Source of the DNA: Caldifarciminota bacterium
GTDB lineage: Bacteria > Hydrothermota > Hydrothermia > LBFQ01
Assembly (NCBI GenBank): GCA_015492295.1
Contig: WGFI01000113.1
Span: 1 to 33,634 of the forward strand
Length of the DNA stretch: 33,634 nucleotides
Reading direction: 5' to 3'
The notes below the pieces were generated by a model. That model was not told where the DNA came from. It ran no database searches and was given only the letters and a program-made list of their open reading frames with translations. A program made the position numbers and the translations under genes. Of the stretch, positions 1 to 8,956 are shown one piece after another (position 1 is the stretch's first letter; each line of letters starts with the position of its first letter).

Positions 1-2
1 GG

Positions 3-377
3 GGGAACAGTTGGAGCGTTATGGGGAGGGTATCTTGGGCGGATTTTAGGATGAATGGGGATAGTTTGGAGGGGGATTATATGGGATTTGTATTTTCGGG
101 AGGTGGTTTATATGCCGTATGGGGGGGTGATAGGAGGGTGGCTGAGAGGATGGTGTATTTCACCAAGACTAAGCCGGCTGTTATAAGTGTTTCTGAGGGT
201 TTTGTTAAGGAGAGGTTATTTAGGGTATATAGAGGGGTTTTGGAGATGGTTCAGGATGGTGAGGTTTATTCGTTATCTGGAAGGTTGGTTTTTAGGGGTA
301 AAGGCAGGGTTGTTCTTCCAAGGGGTGTTTATTTCGTTAAGTTCAAGGATAGGGTATTTAAGGTTATAGTTAGGTAG
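3..377 (+). CDS. C-terminal part of a secreted protein with a Por/T9SS type-A-like C-terminal sorting domain (5' truncated by window edge)
   Basis: Frame is open to the left edge; C-terminus VLPRGVYFVKFKDRVFKVIVR matches the 'GVYFV...KVIVR' sorting-domain ending also seen in other ORFs in the window. Confidence 0.7.
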   Translation, partial: GNSWSVMGRVSWADFRMNGDSLEGDYMGFVFSGGGLYAVWGGDRRVAERMVYFTKTKPAVISVSEGFVKERLFRVYRGVLEMVQDGEVYSLSGRLVFRGKGRVVLPRGVYFVKFKDRVFKVIVR

Positions 378-379
378 TC

Positions 380-402
380 AAACACTCCAACTAGGGTGTT
401 TT
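380..402 (+). terminator. Putative intrinsic terminator
   Basis: AAACACTC-caacta-GGGTGTTT stem (8 bp, one G-T pair) followed by a short T run, 2 nt after the stop codon at 377. Confidence 0.5.
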
Positions 403-578
403 AGCAGGCCTTTGGGGTATTGTGCTGATAGGCCGATAATCTTGCCTCCGTCCTCATTCAATACTAAATTCTTTCCACTCACGCAATACTGGGATATGGT
501 CTTTAAGTTTATAGTTAGATAGAGGATTTTATCAGGTATGACCTCTGGGAAGTTTTTCCACCTTATAATTCCTTCGCT

Positions 579-2792
579 TTGAAAGTGCTATTATCCGACT
601 TGAACAGATTTCTTGAGCATGAGCTTTCCATATCTGAGGTTTTGGATGTGTTGGAAAGGATAGGTGTTGAGGTGGAAGATGTTATGACCATAGGAGAAAA
701 CTTTGGGAGAATCATCCCAGTTAAGGTTTTAGGGGTGGAGAAGGTGGGGAACCTAACATGGGTTGAGATCAGGGTCGATGGAGATAAAGTCCGTACCGCT
801 ACAACAGATCAGGTATATGTTGGTGAAACTCTACTTTGGGCCGATGTTCCACCTAAGAAATTCGGTGATAGAATCTCCTATGGAATGTTCATTTCCGAAG
901 AAGAGCTGGGTCTATCCCCAAAAAGCGAGAATCTTATAAGGGTGAGAGATGTTGAAACATACAAAGAAGATTTTCTCATAGGGGATTCGCTTATAGAGCT
1001 TTACATAACGCCCAATAGGCCTGATCTCTTCGGCGCGATGTGGATTGCTAAGGAAATATCCCTATTTTCAGGTGTCGCTTTTAAGGGTCTGAATTTGCGA
1101 GAGAATCCTAAGGATACATTCTCTTTTGAGATAGACATATCAACCCTTGGCTGTGATCTATACACTATAAGAAAAATCAGGTTGGGGAAAGGTAAAACGC
1201 CCGATGTAATACGGAGAAAGCTCTTCCTCGTGGGTTTCAATCCCATAAATCCCGCCGTTGATGCGACGAATTGGGTATCGTATATAGTAGGGCAGCCCTT
1301 ACATGCCTTTGATAGTAGAAAAGTCAAAGGGAGGATAAGGGTGATAGAGTCCCAGGGGGGTGAAACATTTATAAGCTTGGCAGGAGAGAAATATACCCTT
1401 CCCCCCGGAATAATATGCATAGCGGATGAGGAGAAGATATTGGCTCTCGGTGGTGTTATAGGGGGATTGGAAAGCGGAACTTATGAGGATACCGAAGAAA
1501 TCTTACTTGAAAGCGCCCATTTCCTTCCCGAATACATTAGAAAGGCCGAAACTCTTACAGGAATATTTACGGAATCCTCGCGTAGATTTGAAAAGAATAC
1601 CAGTCCCCATCTCGTTGAATTGGGATCCCTCTACGCCGCGGAATTGCTCAAAGAATGGTGTGGGGCGGAATATACGAACATACTTAAATCAGGCAGAGTA
1701 AAACCTCAGAAGGAAATAGAGGTAAATCTCAAAAAGTTCAACATATACTTTCCGGACTTTAAAGGGGATGTTAAGGATATTTTGGAAAAGTTGGAGTTTA
1801 GCATAGTGCCGAATGGAAAATCAATAAAGGTCAGACCACCCATCCACAGAACCGATATATCTTTTCAGGAAGATGTTTTTGAGGAAATCGCCAGATTCAT
1901 AGGATACGATAACATACCTTCAAAACCCTCACCCTTAGCTCCCCTACCTCCTTCTCCAAGAGATAGGATATACGATGAGATACTAACATTTCTATCTTCA
2001 AAGGGGGGTTATCAGGTTGTCAGTTTGGGATTGTTCTCGGATAGGGAGGTTGAAGGCTCAAAGGGTTATGAGATAACAAGCGGATTCAACGAATCTTTCA
2101 AATACCTTTCCACTTCGCCGATTCCCCATATACTAAAAGCAATATCCTACAATCTACGCTTGGGTAATCCGCCCAAACCGTTGTTCTCGCTGGTCAGGAT
2201 ATACGATCCCGATGAGAAGGTGTATATAATCATGGGTGCTTATAAGCCTATGAAATATTCCCATATAAAGGGTTTCCTTGATTCGCTACGAGAGAAGTTC
2301 GGGTGGAAGTATGACTATACCTTCCCATCGGATGACCCCTATCTCCATCCATCCGCAAGTGCGGATATATTTTTTGAAAATCGTAAGGTGGGTGCCGCTG
2401 GAACTGTGAGACCCAAAAAGGCGAGGGTTTTCGGTATAAAAAGGGAGGTTTATGTTTGGTACATTGAGGTTCTTCCACCTTCAAGTGCAGTGAAGAGAAG
2501 GATCTCAAAACTCCCAGCGAGTTTTAAGGACATTTCAATACTTGTACCTAGGGATACGAAGTATCACCATATAGAAAGGACGATTGAAGGAATCTGTAAG
2601 AAGTTCAAGGAGGTTGAGGGATGGCAGCTTATGGATATATATACCGGAAAGAACATACCCGAGGGAACCATCAGCTTCACTTTCAGATTTATCATCAGAC
2701 CTTTGGAGAAATCTTTGACCGAAGAAGAAATCAACGGTATATTTTCACAGATAAGAAGCAAAATAGCAGAGAAGTATAAAATTAGGGGGTGA
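579..2792 (+). CDS. pheT: Phenylalanine--tRNA ligase beta subunit
   Basis: TTG start; ITPNRPDLFG motif, B3/B4 and B5 regions, C-terminal FDX-ACB domain (PASFKDISILVPRDTKYHHIE...); followed by ZapA-like genes and rny. Confidence 0.93.
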   Translation: MKVLLSDLNRFLEHELSISEVLDVLERIGVEVEDVMTIGENFGRIIPVKVLGVEKVGNLTWVEIRVDGDKVRTATTDQVYVGETLLWADVPPKKFGDRISYGMFISEEELGLSPKSENLIRVRDVETYKEDFLIGDSLIELYITPNRPDLFGAMWIAKEISLFSGVAFKGLNLRENPKDTFSFEIDISTLGCDLYTIRKIRLGKGKTPDVIRRKLFLVGFNPINPAVDATNWVSYIVGQPLHAFDSRKVKGRIRVIESQGGETFISLAGEKYTLPPGIICIADEEKILALGGVIGGLESGTYEDTEEILLESAHFLPEYIRKAETLTGIFTESSRRFEKNTSPHLVELGSLYAAELLKEWCGAEYTNILKSGRVKPQKEIEVNLKKFNIYFPDFKGDVKDILEKLEFSIVPNGKSIKVRPPIHRTDISFQEDVFEEIARFIGYDNIPSKPSPLAPLPPSPRDRIYDEILTFLSSKGGYQVVSLGLFSDREVEGSKGYEITSGFNESFKYLSTSPIPHILKAISYNLRLGNPPKPLFSLVRIYDPDEKVYIIMGAYKPMKYSHIKGFLDSLREKFGWKYDYTFPSDDPYLHPSASADIFFENRKVGAAGTVRPKKARVFGIKREVYVWYIEVLPPSSAVKRRISKLPASFKDISILVPRDTKYHHIERTIEGICKKFKEVEGWQLMDIYTGKNIPEGTISFTFRFIIRPLEKSLTEEEINGIFSQIRSKIAEKYKIRG

Positions 2793-3001
2793 TTATGGGA
2801 ATAGAGGAAACCAAAAAGCACTTAGGCATGTTGATAAATCAACTCAAAAGGTATAAAGAGGAAAACGAAAGACTCAGAAGGAAAGTCTCGGATCTTGAAA
2901 GGGAGGTTGAAGAACTGCGCCAAAAAAACCAGCAGATCATGCGAGAACTGGACGAGATATCAAGATTGATAAATGAGGCTTTGAATGAAGATGAAGGTTA
3001 G
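2789..3001 (+). CDS. Small coiled-coil protein (ZapB-like)
   Basis: Heptad-rich 70 aa ORF between pheT and ZapA-like genes; overlaps the pheT stop; ATG at 2795 is an alternative start. Confidence 0.65.
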   Translation: MIMGIEETKKHLGMLINQLKRYKEENERLRRKVSDLEREVEELRQKNQQIMRELDEISRLINEALNEDEG

Positions 3002-3308
3002 ACTCAGAGTGAGAGAGATGAATTACGAATGTGAGGTGGATGTCCCAGAAGATATAATTGAAGATTTCAAATTAGCGCTGAAGAATCTTGAAAGCAGAGC
3101 CAGAAGTATAAACGCACCGATAGATGAGATACTTCAAAGGCTGCTGGTGGAAACCGCATACAATATAGCAATGGCGAATATAATGTTAAAAATGGGAGGA
3201 AAGCTTTATGAGAAAGGATTTGAAGATAATTATAAAAGTGGGAAGGGCGAGGTTGAAACAGAGTTTGAAGGTAAAAAAGGAGGATTTAAGGATCATCGGC
3301 GAGGATGA
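2985..3308 (+). CDS. ZapA-like cell-division protein, copy 1
   Basis: Beta-hairpin (KVRLRVREMNYECEV) then helix-loop-helix as in ZapA; syntenic position before rny. Confidence 0.5.
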   Translation: MKMKVRLRVREMNYECEVDVPEDIIEDFKLALKNLESRARSINAPIDEILQRLLVETAYNIAMANIMLKMGGKLYEKGFEDNYKSGKGEVETEFEGKKGGFKDHRRG

Positions 3309-3492
3309 GGAGATTTTGAGGGAGCTTGAAAAAGAGGTTGAAGGGATAGTAAATGCGAGTATAGAGCGGGTTTATAGTCCTTCAAAGAAGCTTAACAGTA
3401 TCCTGGCCGAGGCGCTTGTAAATATTACGGTTCAATCCGTGAAAATATCCAAGGAAATAGGAAGTTTGATAAAAGAGGGAGGTGAGATATGA
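3208..3492 (+). CDS. ZapA-like cell-division protein, copy 2
   Basis: RBS gggagg upstream of ATG; LKIIIKVGRARLKQSL...EEILRELEKEVEGIVN...LNSILAEALVNITVQ; ZapA-like layout; overlaps copy 1 by about 100 bp in another frame. Confidence 0.55.
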   Translation: MRKDLKIIIKVGRARLKQSLKVKKEDLRIIGEDEEILRELEKEVEGIVNASIERVYSPSKKLNSILAEALVNITVQSVKISKEIGSLIKEGGEI

Positions 3493-5027
3493 CAGGAAGT
3501 TTGATACTTTTGGCGTCTGTGGTTCTGAGTGCAATAATACTTGGTGTCAGCTTTTGGTACGCCAATGAGATAAGGAGGAGATATATAAAAAGGGCAAAGG
3601 AAGAAGCGAATAGGATACTCCATGAACACAGAGAAAAGGCGAAGAAGAAGGCGGAAGAGTACCTTAAAAACGCAAAGGAGAAGATAGAGGAGGAGAAAAA
3701 TAGATTGAGAGCGGAAATATCCAAGAAGAAGCATGATATTAAGGTTATGGAGAGAAATCTGAGGGATATGAAGGAGAAGCTGAAAAGGAAGGAAGAGAAT
3801 CTTCGTAGAAGGGAGAGGGAGATTTACAACCTTGAAATGCAGCTTAAAAAGAGGGAGGAAAGGGTCTCAAAGGCTGAGGAGGATATTACGAAGAAGCTTG
3901 AAGAGATAGCGAAGATGACGGTAGAGGAAGCTAGAAATGAACTTATGCGGATGGTTGAAACCAGAGCGAAGTTGGAGGCGGCGCAGCTGGCTATGAAGAT
4001 AAAAGAGGAAGCCAAACAGAAAGCTGAGGAGCAGGCCAAAGAAATCATAGCCATGGCTATACAGAGGTGCGCCGCTTCACGGACGGCCGAAGTGACTACC
4101 ACGATAGTTGAGCTGCCATCCGAAGAAATAAAAGGTAGAATCATAGGAAGAGAAGGAAGAAATATAAGGGCATTTGAGGCTATAACGGGGGTTGAACTTA
4201 TAGTTGATGATACACCTGAAATTGTGGTGCTTTCGTCGTTTGATGCTTTAAGAAGGGAGAAGGCTCGTTTGGTGCTTGAAAGACTCGTGCAAGATGGAAG
4301 GATACATCCAGCGAGAATAGAGGAAATAGCGGAGAAGGTTGATCAAGAGTTTGATAATTATGTGCGCCAGACAGGAGAGCAGGCATTGGTAGAACTCGGT
4401 ATTCCCTATATGCATCCTGATCTCGTTTATTTGATAGGTAAGATGAAATTCAGATCATCCTACGGTCAAAACCTACTTTCGCACTCAATAGAAACCGCGA
4501 AACTCGCCGGCATAATGGCCGCTGAGCTTGGAGTATCGGTTGAAGATGCGAAAAGGGCGGGTCTCCTGCATGATATAGGAAAGGTAGTTGAAGATGAAGA
4601 AGGCCCGCACGCCTTGGTTGGGGCATCGGTGGCGAAGAGGTACGGTGAAAAGGAATCCGTCGTAAATGCCATAGCCGCCCATCATGGTGATGTTGAACCT
4701 CAGTATCTTATAGCTCCACTCGTAGCGGCCGCGGATGCTATTTCAGGTGCAAGGCCAGGAGCGAGAAGGGAAAGCCTTGAACAGTACATAAAGAGACTCC
4801 ACGAACTGGAAAGTATAGCATACAGGTTTCCAGGTGTTGAGAAAGCTTACGCCTTGTATGCGGGTAGGGAAATAAGGGTGATAGTGAATTCTGAGCAGAT
4901 AAGCGATGTTGAAGCCTACGCTTTGGCCGAGGAGATAGCCAGAACGATAGAAAATGAAATGCAATATCCGGGTCAAATAAAGGTTGTGGTTATAAGGGAG
5001 GTGAGAGCGGTGGGGGTGGCTAAATGA
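3489..5027 (+). CDS. rny: Ribonuclease Y
   Basis: N-terminal TM, long coiled coil, KH domain (EIKGRIIGREGRNIRAFEAITGVELIVDDTPEIVVLSSFD) and HD domain (GLLHDIGK). Confidence 0.96.
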   Translation: MTGSLILLASVVLSAIILGVSFWYANEIRRRYIKRAKEEANRILHEHREKAKKKAEEYLKNAKEKIEEEKNRLRAEISKKKHDIKVMERNLRDMKEKLKRKEENLRRREREIYNLEMQLKKREERVSKAEEDITKKLEEIAKMTVEEARNELMRMVETRAKLEAAQLAMKIKEEAKQKAEEQAKEIIAMAIQRCAASRTAEVTTTIVELPSEEIKGRIIGREGRNIRAFEAITGVELIVDDTPEIVVLSSFDALRREKARLVLERLVQDGRIHPARIEEIAEKVDQEFDNYVRQTGEQALVELGIPYMHPDLVYLIGKMKFRSSYGQNLLSHSIETAKLAGIMAAELGVSVEDAKRAGLLHDIGKVVEDEEGPHALVGASVAKRYGEKESVVNAIAAHHGDVEPQYLIAPLVAAADAISGARPGARRESLEQYIKRLHELESIAYRFPGVEKAYALYAGREIRVIVNSEQISDVEAYALAEEIARTIENEMQYPGQIKVVVIREVRAVGVAK

Positions 5028-6292
5028 TAGAATTCTTAGGTATAGTGGTCGGTTTCGGATTGCTGGTTATATGGCATGAACTGGGTCATTTCCTCGCAGC
5101 CTTATCCGTCGGTATAAAACCCTCGGTTTTCTCAATAGGTTTCGGAAGGAAGATTTGGGGTGTAAATATCGGAGGTGTGGATTTTCGCGTTTCGGTTCTT
5201 CCTCTCGGAGGATATGTGAGGTTTGAGGATGAAGGTGCCGCAGGAATACCTTCTGGCTTTTTTAGAAAGCCTCTGTGGGCGAGACTCTGGATAGTTGGAG
5301 CGGGTCCCCTTTTCTCGTTCATACTCGGACCCATTCTGGCGTTTTTCCTATCGGCATATAGAGGATCCGTGTCCTTATACACCACGACGATTTATAGGTC
5401 AAAGGTCAAGGAGTTCCAAAGGGGAGATTCAATAATAGAGGTAAATGATATAAAAGTGAAATCCGGCGAGGAACTTTTGAGAATCCTTTCAGAAAAATCC
5501 GGGAAAAGGGTGACCGTTCTAAGAAAGGGTTTGGATGTACCCATCGTGAGATATATAGAGGGTGATTATTCGGACAGCATTGAACTCAGAATCCTTCCGA
5601 AGGTCGGATCAACTCTAAAAGGTTTTCCAGCCTATGGGAAGCTCCAAAAGGGAGATTGGATATATAAGGTTGATAGCGTATATGTTTATTCTTGGCAACA
5701 GCTCGTGGAATATGTTCAGGAAAAAAAGGAAGGTGATACCATAACACTAGGTATAATAAGAGATGGTAAGAGGATGGAAATCAGACTTCCCGTGAAGATT
5801 CAAGATGGAAAAGGTAAGATAGGTGTCTTCGTCGCTTACAGGGAAAAAAGGTTCGCAAGCCTAGCGGAGATTTTGGAAAATACATGGTTCTTTACGAAAA
5901 GGTTCTCTATGCTCATATTTGAAGGGATACACAAGCTTCTATCAGGTCATGCTAAGGTTCAGGAAAGTATTGGGGGACCATTAACCATAGGAATAGCGAT
6001 GGCGGAAGCGGCAACCTCGGGCTTTGATATTTGGTTATCATTCCTTATAGTGATAACGATAAACTTAGCGATAATAAACTTATTACCCATCCCTGGACTT
6101 GACGGAGGGCACCTTCTATTTCTGACGCTTGATGAGCTCTATTTCAGAATGTTTCGCAGAAGGATACCTGAAAGGGCGATGATGTGGATACTTATGGCGG
6201 GAATAATAACTATAATCGCTTTGGCGATATTTGTGATAACTTTGGACATACACAGACTCATTACGGGGGATATATGGAAAATGATAAGGTAG
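5024..6292 (+). CDS. rseP: Site-2 intramembrane zinc metalloprotease RseP with two PDZ-like regions
   Basis: HELGH zinc motif near N-terminus, PIPGLDGGH motif near C-terminus, PDZ-like segments between. Confidence 0.93.
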   Translation: MIEFLGIVVGFGLLVIWHELGHFLAALSVGIKPSVFSIGFGRKIWGVNIGGVDFRVSVLPLGGYVRFEDEGAAGIPSGFFRKPLWARLWIVGAGPLFSFILGPILAFFLSAYRGSVSLYTTTIYRSKVKEFQRGDSIIEVNDIKVKSGEELLRILSEKSGKRVTVLRKGLDVPIVRYIEGDYSDSIELRILPKVGSTLKGFPAYGKLQKGDWIYKVDSVYVYSWQQLVEYVQEKKEGDTITLGIIRDGKRMEIRLPVKIQDGKGKIGVFVAYREKRFASLAEILENTWFFTKRFSMLIFEGIHKLLSGHAKVQESIGGPLTIGIAMAEAATSGFDIWLSFLIVITINLAIINLLPIPGLDGGHLLFLTLDELYFRMFRRRIPERAMMWILMAGIITIIALAIFVITLDIHRLITGDIWKMIR

Positions 6293-6325
6293 ATGTGAAT
6301 CGTTCTGCGGTAGAATATCTTCCTA

Positions 6326-6715
6326 ATGTTGTGGTTTTTTATGGTTCAGCAGCAGGTGGATACATTGGATACTTTAAAGAGGAAGGATATATTTATAAAA
6401 TCACCGACATCCGCAGCGTTAAGGTCCGCTTTAATTCCAGGTTGGGGGCAATTCTACAATGGAAGGGGATTGAAGGGTATGATACTCGGAACATTGAACT
6501 TTATAAGCGTAGGATACACCCTGCGGAGATACATTGATATGAAAAATTCTCCGACCAATCAAAATGTTTCCAATTTTCTCGGTGCCTTGATACTGAATAT
6601 AGCGGTATGGGGTTATACCATAGCCGATGCTTTCGTGGATGCTTATCTTTACGGGTTTGGGGTGGAGAGGGATACGGTTTTAAAGGACATTGATACGAGT
6701 AATGAGGTTAAGTGA
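6326..6715 (+). CDS. DUF5683-type small membrane protein
   Basis: SPTSAALRSALIPGWGQFYNGRGLKGMILGTLNF signature; two TM-like segments. Confidence 0.65.
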   Translation: MLWFFMVQQQVDTLDTLKRKDIFIKSPTSAALRSALIPGWGQFYNGRGLKGMILGTLNFISVGYTLRRYIDMKNSPTNQNVSNFLGALILNIAVWGYTIADAFVDAYLYGFGVERDTVLKDIDTSNEVK

Positions 6716-6730
6716 AAAAGGAGGGAAAGT

Positions 6731-7870
6731 ATGAAACCGAAGATAAGACCATTACAAATAACGGGTTATTATGATAAAGTCATATTGACGGATCCCTTGG
6801 GAATATCGCAACCCGTTATGTTATCAAGAGGGGCAGTTTTACTTATAAGTCTTATGGATGGAAGCAGATCCTTGGAGGACATAGCCGTTGAATTTGAAAG
6901 GATAACAGGATATGAAATGAGTCCATCGGAAGTTTTCAATTTCGTTAAGAAACTGAACGATTGGTATCTCTTAGACAACGATAGGTTCTACGAGAAATAT
7001 AGCGCATTAGTGGAGGAGTTTCTATCCTTAAAAGTTAGACCCTTAGCCTTCGCGGGGGAATCCTATCCCAAGGATAAGGATGAATTGTTGGATATGGTAT
7101 CACCTGCGAAAAGGATGGAAAATCTGATAATAGCGAAACCCAAGGGTGTTATGCTGCCTCATATAGATCCCCGCAGGGGTTGGGATGTTTATCTTGAAGG
7201 TCTGAGAGCCATATACAGGACCGATGCCGATATTATGCTGATATTTGGTATAGCACACAGTTATATATCGCAGCCTGTAAATGCTTTGTCCATGCATCTG
7301 GATACCCCTTTGGGTATGGTTGAAACTGACATTGAGTTGCTTGAAGATCTGTCCCATGATCTGGATTTTGATCTTTTCTCCGATCCTCTATCCTTTAAGA
7401 ATGAGCATTCAATTGAATTCCCAGTGGTCTTCATAAAATCTTTACTTCATGAACGAAAATTCAAAGTTCTACCCTTCATATTCTTAACAGAAACCCTTGA
7501 AGATTACAGATTGATTGATGAGTTCGTAAGGGTTTTGAGACATAAGCTGAAAGATAAGAATATCCTTGTGGTTGCCAGTGTTGATTTGAGTCATGTTGGT
7601 AGGAGATTTGGAGATGAGGGAGTTAATAGGTTTGAGATGAGCCAGCATGATAAGATATTTCTGGATTACCTTAGCGATGGAAATGCCGATGGTATATTGA
7701 CTCTTTACAGGATGTACAACAACCCTACGAGTATAGATGCATTTCCTGCTGTCTATGCTATGCTCAGGTTCTTTGAGGGTGAGGTATCGGGAAAGGTCTT
7801 GAAATACAAGGTATCTTATGAGGAGGATACGGATTCGGCCGTTAGTTTCGCGAGCGCTGTATTGTATTGA
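6731..7870 (+). CDS. Memo-family protein (AmmeMemoRadiSam system protein B) with N-terminal PqqD-like winged-helix extension
   Basis: GGAGGG RBS; Memo-like PHIDPRRGW, LIFGIAHS, EHSIEFPVVFIKSLL, VVASVDLSHVG; N-terminal VMLSRGAVLLISLMDGSRSLEDIAVEFE resembles PqqD-like domains. Confidence 0.85.
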   Translation: MKPKIRPLQITGYYDKVILTDPLGISQPVMLSRGAVLLISLMDGSRSLEDIAVEFERITGYEMSPSEVFNFVKKLNDWYLLDNDRFYEKYSALVEEFLSLKVRPLAFAGESYPKDKDELLDMVSPAKRMENLIIAKPKGVMLPHIDPRRGWDVYLEGLRAIYRTDADIMLIFGIAHSYISQPVNALSMHLDTPLGMVETDIELLEDLSHDLDFDLFSDPLSFKNEHSIEFPVVFIKSLLHERKFKVLPFIFLTETLEDYRLIDEFVRVLRHKLKDKNILVVASVDLSHVGRRFGDEGVNRFEMSQHDKIFLDYLSDGNADGILTLYRMYNNPTSIDAFPAVYAMLRFFEGEVSGKVLKYKVSYEEDTDSAVSFASAVLY

Positions 7871-7877
7871 ATGCTGT

Positions 7878-8279
7878 CTAAATAAATATACCGGCTATAA
7901 ACACTATCGCACCCCACACCACAAAAGATGAGGCAAAGGGTAAAATTAAACCTTCCTTATGGAATTCGTAAGCCGACCATAGTAGAGCAAAAGGAATCAT
8001 TATAAACTGAACCAAAAACATTACAGCGAAGAATGGGGGACTGTTAAAACTCGCCAGATTCGTTATGGTTGATAGTACAAGGGCTACATTCAAAGGCATA
8101 AAAAGATTCCTTTTGAGGGTTTTATTTGAAAGGAGTTTCATACTAAATAAAAACAGCGGAAAATACAGTATAGACAACGCTGAGAGTAATAAGGATGAGA
8201 AAAACAATGTCTTTGAAACCGCAGAGAAACTGAATAGATAGAGCATAAGTAGGATGGTGAATATCAGAGCGTATTTCAT
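7878..8279 (-). CDS. Small integral membrane protein of unknown function
   Basis: Four or more hydrophobic segments; start overlaps deoC stop. Confidence 0.6.
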   Translation of the reverse strand: MKYALIFTILLMLYLFSFSAVSKTLFFSSLLLSALSILYFPLFLFSMKLLSNKTLKRNLFMPLNVALVLSTITNLASFNSPPFFAVMFLVQFIMIPFALLWSAYEFHKEGLILPFASSFVVWGAIVFIAGIFI

Positions 8280-8956
8280 ATCAGGTCAAAACCCTTTGAT
8301 GTTCCTATTCTATCCGCACCTGCCTTAATAAGCTTTATGGCAAATTCTTTCGTTCTTATACCTCCCGATGCTTTTATACCAAGGGAACAGGCCCTTTTCA
8401 TAAGAATAACATCGTATATGGTTGCGCCACCCTTTGAGAATCCTGTAGAAGTTTTTACAAACTTCGCACCTGCCTCCTCGGATATCTTACATGCCACAAC
8501 CTTCTCCTCATCCGTAAGAAGGCATGTCTCTATGATCACCTTTACGGGAACACCGAGTGATACAACGCCCATTATATCATCCTTCACCTTATCATACTCA
8601 CCTGCCTTTATATATCCTATGTGTATAACCATATCAAGCTCATCGGCCCCATCCTTTAAACATTTCTCACCTTCCTTGACCTTAGCATAGGTTGTGGTTG
8701 CTCCCAAAGGAAATCCCACAACGCTTATCACTTTCATGCCGTTTCCTACGGTTTTCTTGGCGAGAGAAACGAAGGAAGGATTTACGCATACACCGAGAAA
8801 CTTATGTTCAAGCGATTTTTTACAGAAGCTTTCAACCTCATAAGGTGTGGCCTCGGGCTTGAGAATGGTATTCTCAATATAAGACCTTATATCCATATCC
8901 TCAAACCTTTGATTTTCTATGCTTCTGGCGAGATCGGTTATATAGTCAAAGCTCAT
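8276..8956 (-). CDS. deoC: Deoxyribose-phosphate aldolase
   Basis: VCVNPSFV, VVGFPLGATTTYAKVKE, DELDMVIHIG, VKVIIETCLL, FVKTSTGFSKGGAT, IKASGGIRT, GADRIGTS. Confidence 0.95.
   Translation of the reverse strand: MSFDYITDLARSIENQRFEDMDIRSYIENTILKPEATPYEVESFCKKSLEHKFLGVCVNPSFVSLAKKTVGNGMKVISVVGFPLGATTTYAKVKEGEKCLKDGADELDMVIHIGYIKAGEYDKVKDDIMGVVSLGVPVKVIIETCLLTDEEKVVACKISEEAGAKFVKTSTGFSKGGATIYDVILMKRACSLGIKASGGIRTKEFAIKLIKAGADRIGTSKGFDLI

Noticed and set aside
1001-1420. Antisense ORF (139 aa) within pheT
   Set aside because: Lies on the opposite strand of a confident gene, no RBS or family signal; expected from codon bias.
3425-4144. Antisense ORFs (3425..3724, 3432..3734, 3824..4144) within rny
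   Set aside because: Ser/Phe/Leu-rich shadow of the Lys/Glu-rich RNase Y coiled coil; no independent support.
6184-6537. ORF of 117 aa overlapping rseP and the DUF5683 gene
   Set aside because: Low-plausibility composition; the overlapping 6326 ORF has a recognisable domain.
8337-8690. Plus-strand ORF opposite deoC
   Set aside because: deoC is unambiguous; this ORF is a reverse-strand shadow.
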